Origin: UBA6489 sp942490775
GTDB lineage: Bacteria > Patescibacteriota > Gracilibacteria > BD1-5 > UBA6164
Length of the DNA stretch: 64,000 nucleotides
NCBI GenBank assembly: GCA_942490775.1
Contig: CALNYL010000001.1
Location: forward strand, 248,001-312,000
Direction of reading: 5' to 3'
Shown: piece after piece, positions 62,257-64,000 of the stretch
Position numbering within the stretch: the stretch's first letter is position 1
Layout of the letters: each line of letters opens with the position of its first letter
Notes under the pieces: generated by a model
The model's input: only the letters and a program-made list of their open reading frames with translations
Databases searched by the model: none
What the model was told of the DNA's origin: nothing
Program-made: the position numbers and the translations under genes

Positions 62257-63384
62257 TTACAAAAGCCCCTTAAAAACCTCCACACTATCAAGATTTTCCC
62301 AACTTACATCATCTCTACCAAAATGACCATAACTAGCAGTCTTTTGGAAAATAGGTTTTCTTAGATCTAGTTTCTCTATTATTCCTTTAGGAGATAAGTC
62401 AAAACTATTATTAATAGTATCTATTATCTTTGAAACTTCTACTTTTTCAGTTCCAAAACACTCTACAAATATACTTACTGGTTTAGCTACTCATATTGCA
62501 TAACCTATCTGTATTTCACATTTATCACAAATACCAGAAGCTACTATATTTTTAGCTAAATATCTAGCTATATAAGCTCAACTTCTATCAACTTTTGATG
62601 GGTCTTTTCCTGAAAATGCTCAACCTCAATGTCTTCAAATACCTCCGTATGTATCTACTATTATCTTTCTACCTGTTACTCAACAGTCTCCTTTTGGTCA
62701 TCATACTTGAAATTTTCCTGTTGGGTTTATATGTATAGTTGTATTTTCATCAATGAAGTCTCAAACTATTTCATCTATAACTTCTTTTTTTATTCCAATT
62801 TTTAGTTCTTCTTGAGTTATATTTTTTATATGCTGATTAGAAATAATCACGGTATCAACTCTAACTGGTTTATCTCCATCATACTCAACTGTTACTTGGC
62901 TTTTTCCATCTGGACATAAGTAATCTAATATTCATTTTTTTCTAACTTCTTCTAGTCTTCTTGCTAACTTGTGGGCTAGGCTTATTGGTAAAGGTAAATA
63001 ATCATCAGTTTCATTTGTAGCATAACCAAACATTATTCATTGGTCTCCAGCTCCTCATGTATCTACTCATTGTGCTATGTCAGGAGATTGAGTATTTATA
63101 AGTAAGTGAACTCCACATTCATCTCAGTCAAAATGAGTATCTCATCAAGTATATCAGATACCTTTTATCGTCTCTCTAACTAAATCAGTATAGTTAACAT
63201 TTGCTTTAGTTGTTATTTCTCAAGAGACTATCACAGTTCAAGTAGTAACCATAGTTTCACAAGCTACTCTTGAATATGGGTCTTCTTTTAGACAGGCATC
63301 TAAAATAGCATCACTTATTTGGTCACACATTTTGTCTGGGTGTCCGCTAGATACAGATTCCGATGTTATAATATATTTTTTCAT
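62257..63384 (-). CDS. metK: S-adenosylmethionine synthetase
   Basis: 375 residues from ATG 63384 to TAA 62257, normal length. Motifs: ITSESVSSGHPDKMCDQISD at the N-terminus, GAGDQGIMFGYATNET near residue 112, DGKSQVTVEYDG, VDTVIISNQH, INPTGKFQVGGPKGDCGVTG then RKIIVDTYGG, and GGAFSGKDPSKVDRSGAYI. Makes SAM from methionine and ATP. First gene of a same-strand group that ends with mtnA. Most Gly in the signature motifs are TGA on the coding strand, including GGAFSGKD. No SAM riboswitch seen upstream. Confidence 0.95.
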
Positions 63385-63424
63385 AGAAATAAAATATTAA
63401 AAAAATAAAAATTTGGTAACTTTA

Positions 63425-64000
63425 TTATAAAGAATTAAATATCTTTTCTGTTTCTTTTAATGTTTTTGCTATTAATTTGTAGTTTACAGCAGTTGTATAT
63501 CTTATAAGAGAAAAATCTTTAGAAAAATCATCATTTCATCTAAGTCAGGACAGGGGGGTTATTAGTAACTTATGTTCAAAGGCTAAGATTTTCATTAATT
63601 TGGATATGTCATATTCTTTTATTTTATTTGCAATTTCTTTGTTTAAAACTAAAGCATGATTAAAAGAGTTTTTCATTTCTCCATTCATTGCTCTAAATAG
63701 TTTTCATTTTCAAATATATTTTTTTATCTCTCTCAAAGACCTTTTAAGCATATCGTAATAATTTTTCTTCCAAAGAATATAATATTTTACTACATCTATG
63801 AATCACTCTTCGTAGCTTATACATTCAAATGCACCATTATATTTTTCTAATATTTCATTAATGATTTCTTTAGTAGGGATTTTATTTATATCATCTATTG
63901 TTCAATTTGGAGAACCCAAAGTTTTCTGTATACGATTATTTAGTATTCAGCAAAAAGCAAATACTGCAATCAGTTCTGTTTTTACCTCTGATCAGCTTTT
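63425..64000 (-). CDS. Hypothetical protein, 5' end beyond the window
   Basis: 192 codons from the window edge to TAA 63425, open with TGA as Gly. Helical and charged: KTELIAVFAFCGILNNRIQK, IINEILEKYNGAFECISYEE, YYDMLKRSLREIKKYIGKG, NHALVLNKEIANKIKEYD and TAVNYKLIAKTLKETEKI. No membrane segment and no family recognised. The start and any N-terminal domain are outside the window. Confidence 0.6.

Noticed and set aside
63385..63424. SAM riboswitch upstream of metK
   Set aside because: The 40-bp gap is too short and AT-rich, with no SAM-aptamer helices.
1..64000. CRISPR array
   Set aside because: No regularly spaced direct repeats of 24-40 bp; the repeated units are dispersed palindromes or coding repeats.

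Overview
The window comes from a bacterium that reads UGA as glycine (genetic code 25), as in the CPR phyla Gracilibacteria (BD1-5) and Absconditabacteria (SR1). In-frame TGA codons fall exactly on conserved glycines: EF-Ts LRERTGIGMM, S2 HIGN, the kinase motif GTGLGL, the alpha-2-macroglobulin thioester GCIEQ and a Walker A motif. Standard-code ORF calls therefore fragment almost every gene. All CDS coordinates here were rebuilt by reading TGA as Gly and only TAA/TAG as stops. The DNA is very AT-rich. No tRNA-Gly(UCA) or release-factor gene lies in the window.

Layout. 2-5262 (+): HlyD-type adaptor and RND transporter, then a small toxin-antitoxin-like pair. 6094-7579 (-): decayed PF09820-type ATPase/nuclease gene. 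7737-12253: tRNA-His, rpsA, rpsB, a membrane protein, tsf, tRNA-Trp and a 6S-like RNA candidate. 12325-19256 (+): restriction-modification pair with a nuclease-methylase fusion, MazF/PemK-like toxin, small membrane proteins, BRO-type antirepressor and a Panacea toxin-antitoxin pair. 19798-25767 (+): very large alpha-2-macroglobulin. 25899-36605: HicAB, secreted protein, RmuC, two STAND/archaeal-type ATPases, glutamate dehydrogenase, a winged-helix regulator, DUF3800 protein and ABC-F ATPase. 37008-39833 (+): RloA/RloB-like pair with rloB split by an IS5-type element. 39882-45391 (-): giant multi-pass membrane protein and a thrombospondin-type-3 surface protein. 46037-48763 (+): an unrecognised protein with 13 tandem 33-35-residue helical repeats. 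48791-55212 (-): tRNA-Arg, rsmE, a basic protein, a sensor histidine kinase and three tandem FIST-domain genes. 55412-63384 (-): metK, a HydG/ThiH-like radical SAM enzyme, an MTA/5'-deoxyadenosine-type deaminase, a purine nucleoside phosphorylase, a class II aldolase and mtnA. Together the last group reads as a pathway from SAM to its spent nucleoside and on to DHAP plus an aldehyde.

Three patterns cut across the genes. (1) Accessory modules (toxin-antitoxin pairs, DUF3800, R-M cargo) sit next to a second copy of the 3' end of a neighbouring gene. There are four clear cases and a fifth at tRNA-Trp. (2) Three or four families of short palindromic repeats fill the intergenic gaps, and three copies lie in frame inside proteins. 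(3) Several genes are broken by single-base slips, mostly in A or T runs. These are either true decay or residual sequencing error.

The most unusual object is the repeat protein at 46037-48763. Its repeats have a fixed framework and a hypervariable residue pair just before a conserved turn, reminiscent of (but not demonstrably homologous to) TALE-type modular recognition repeats.
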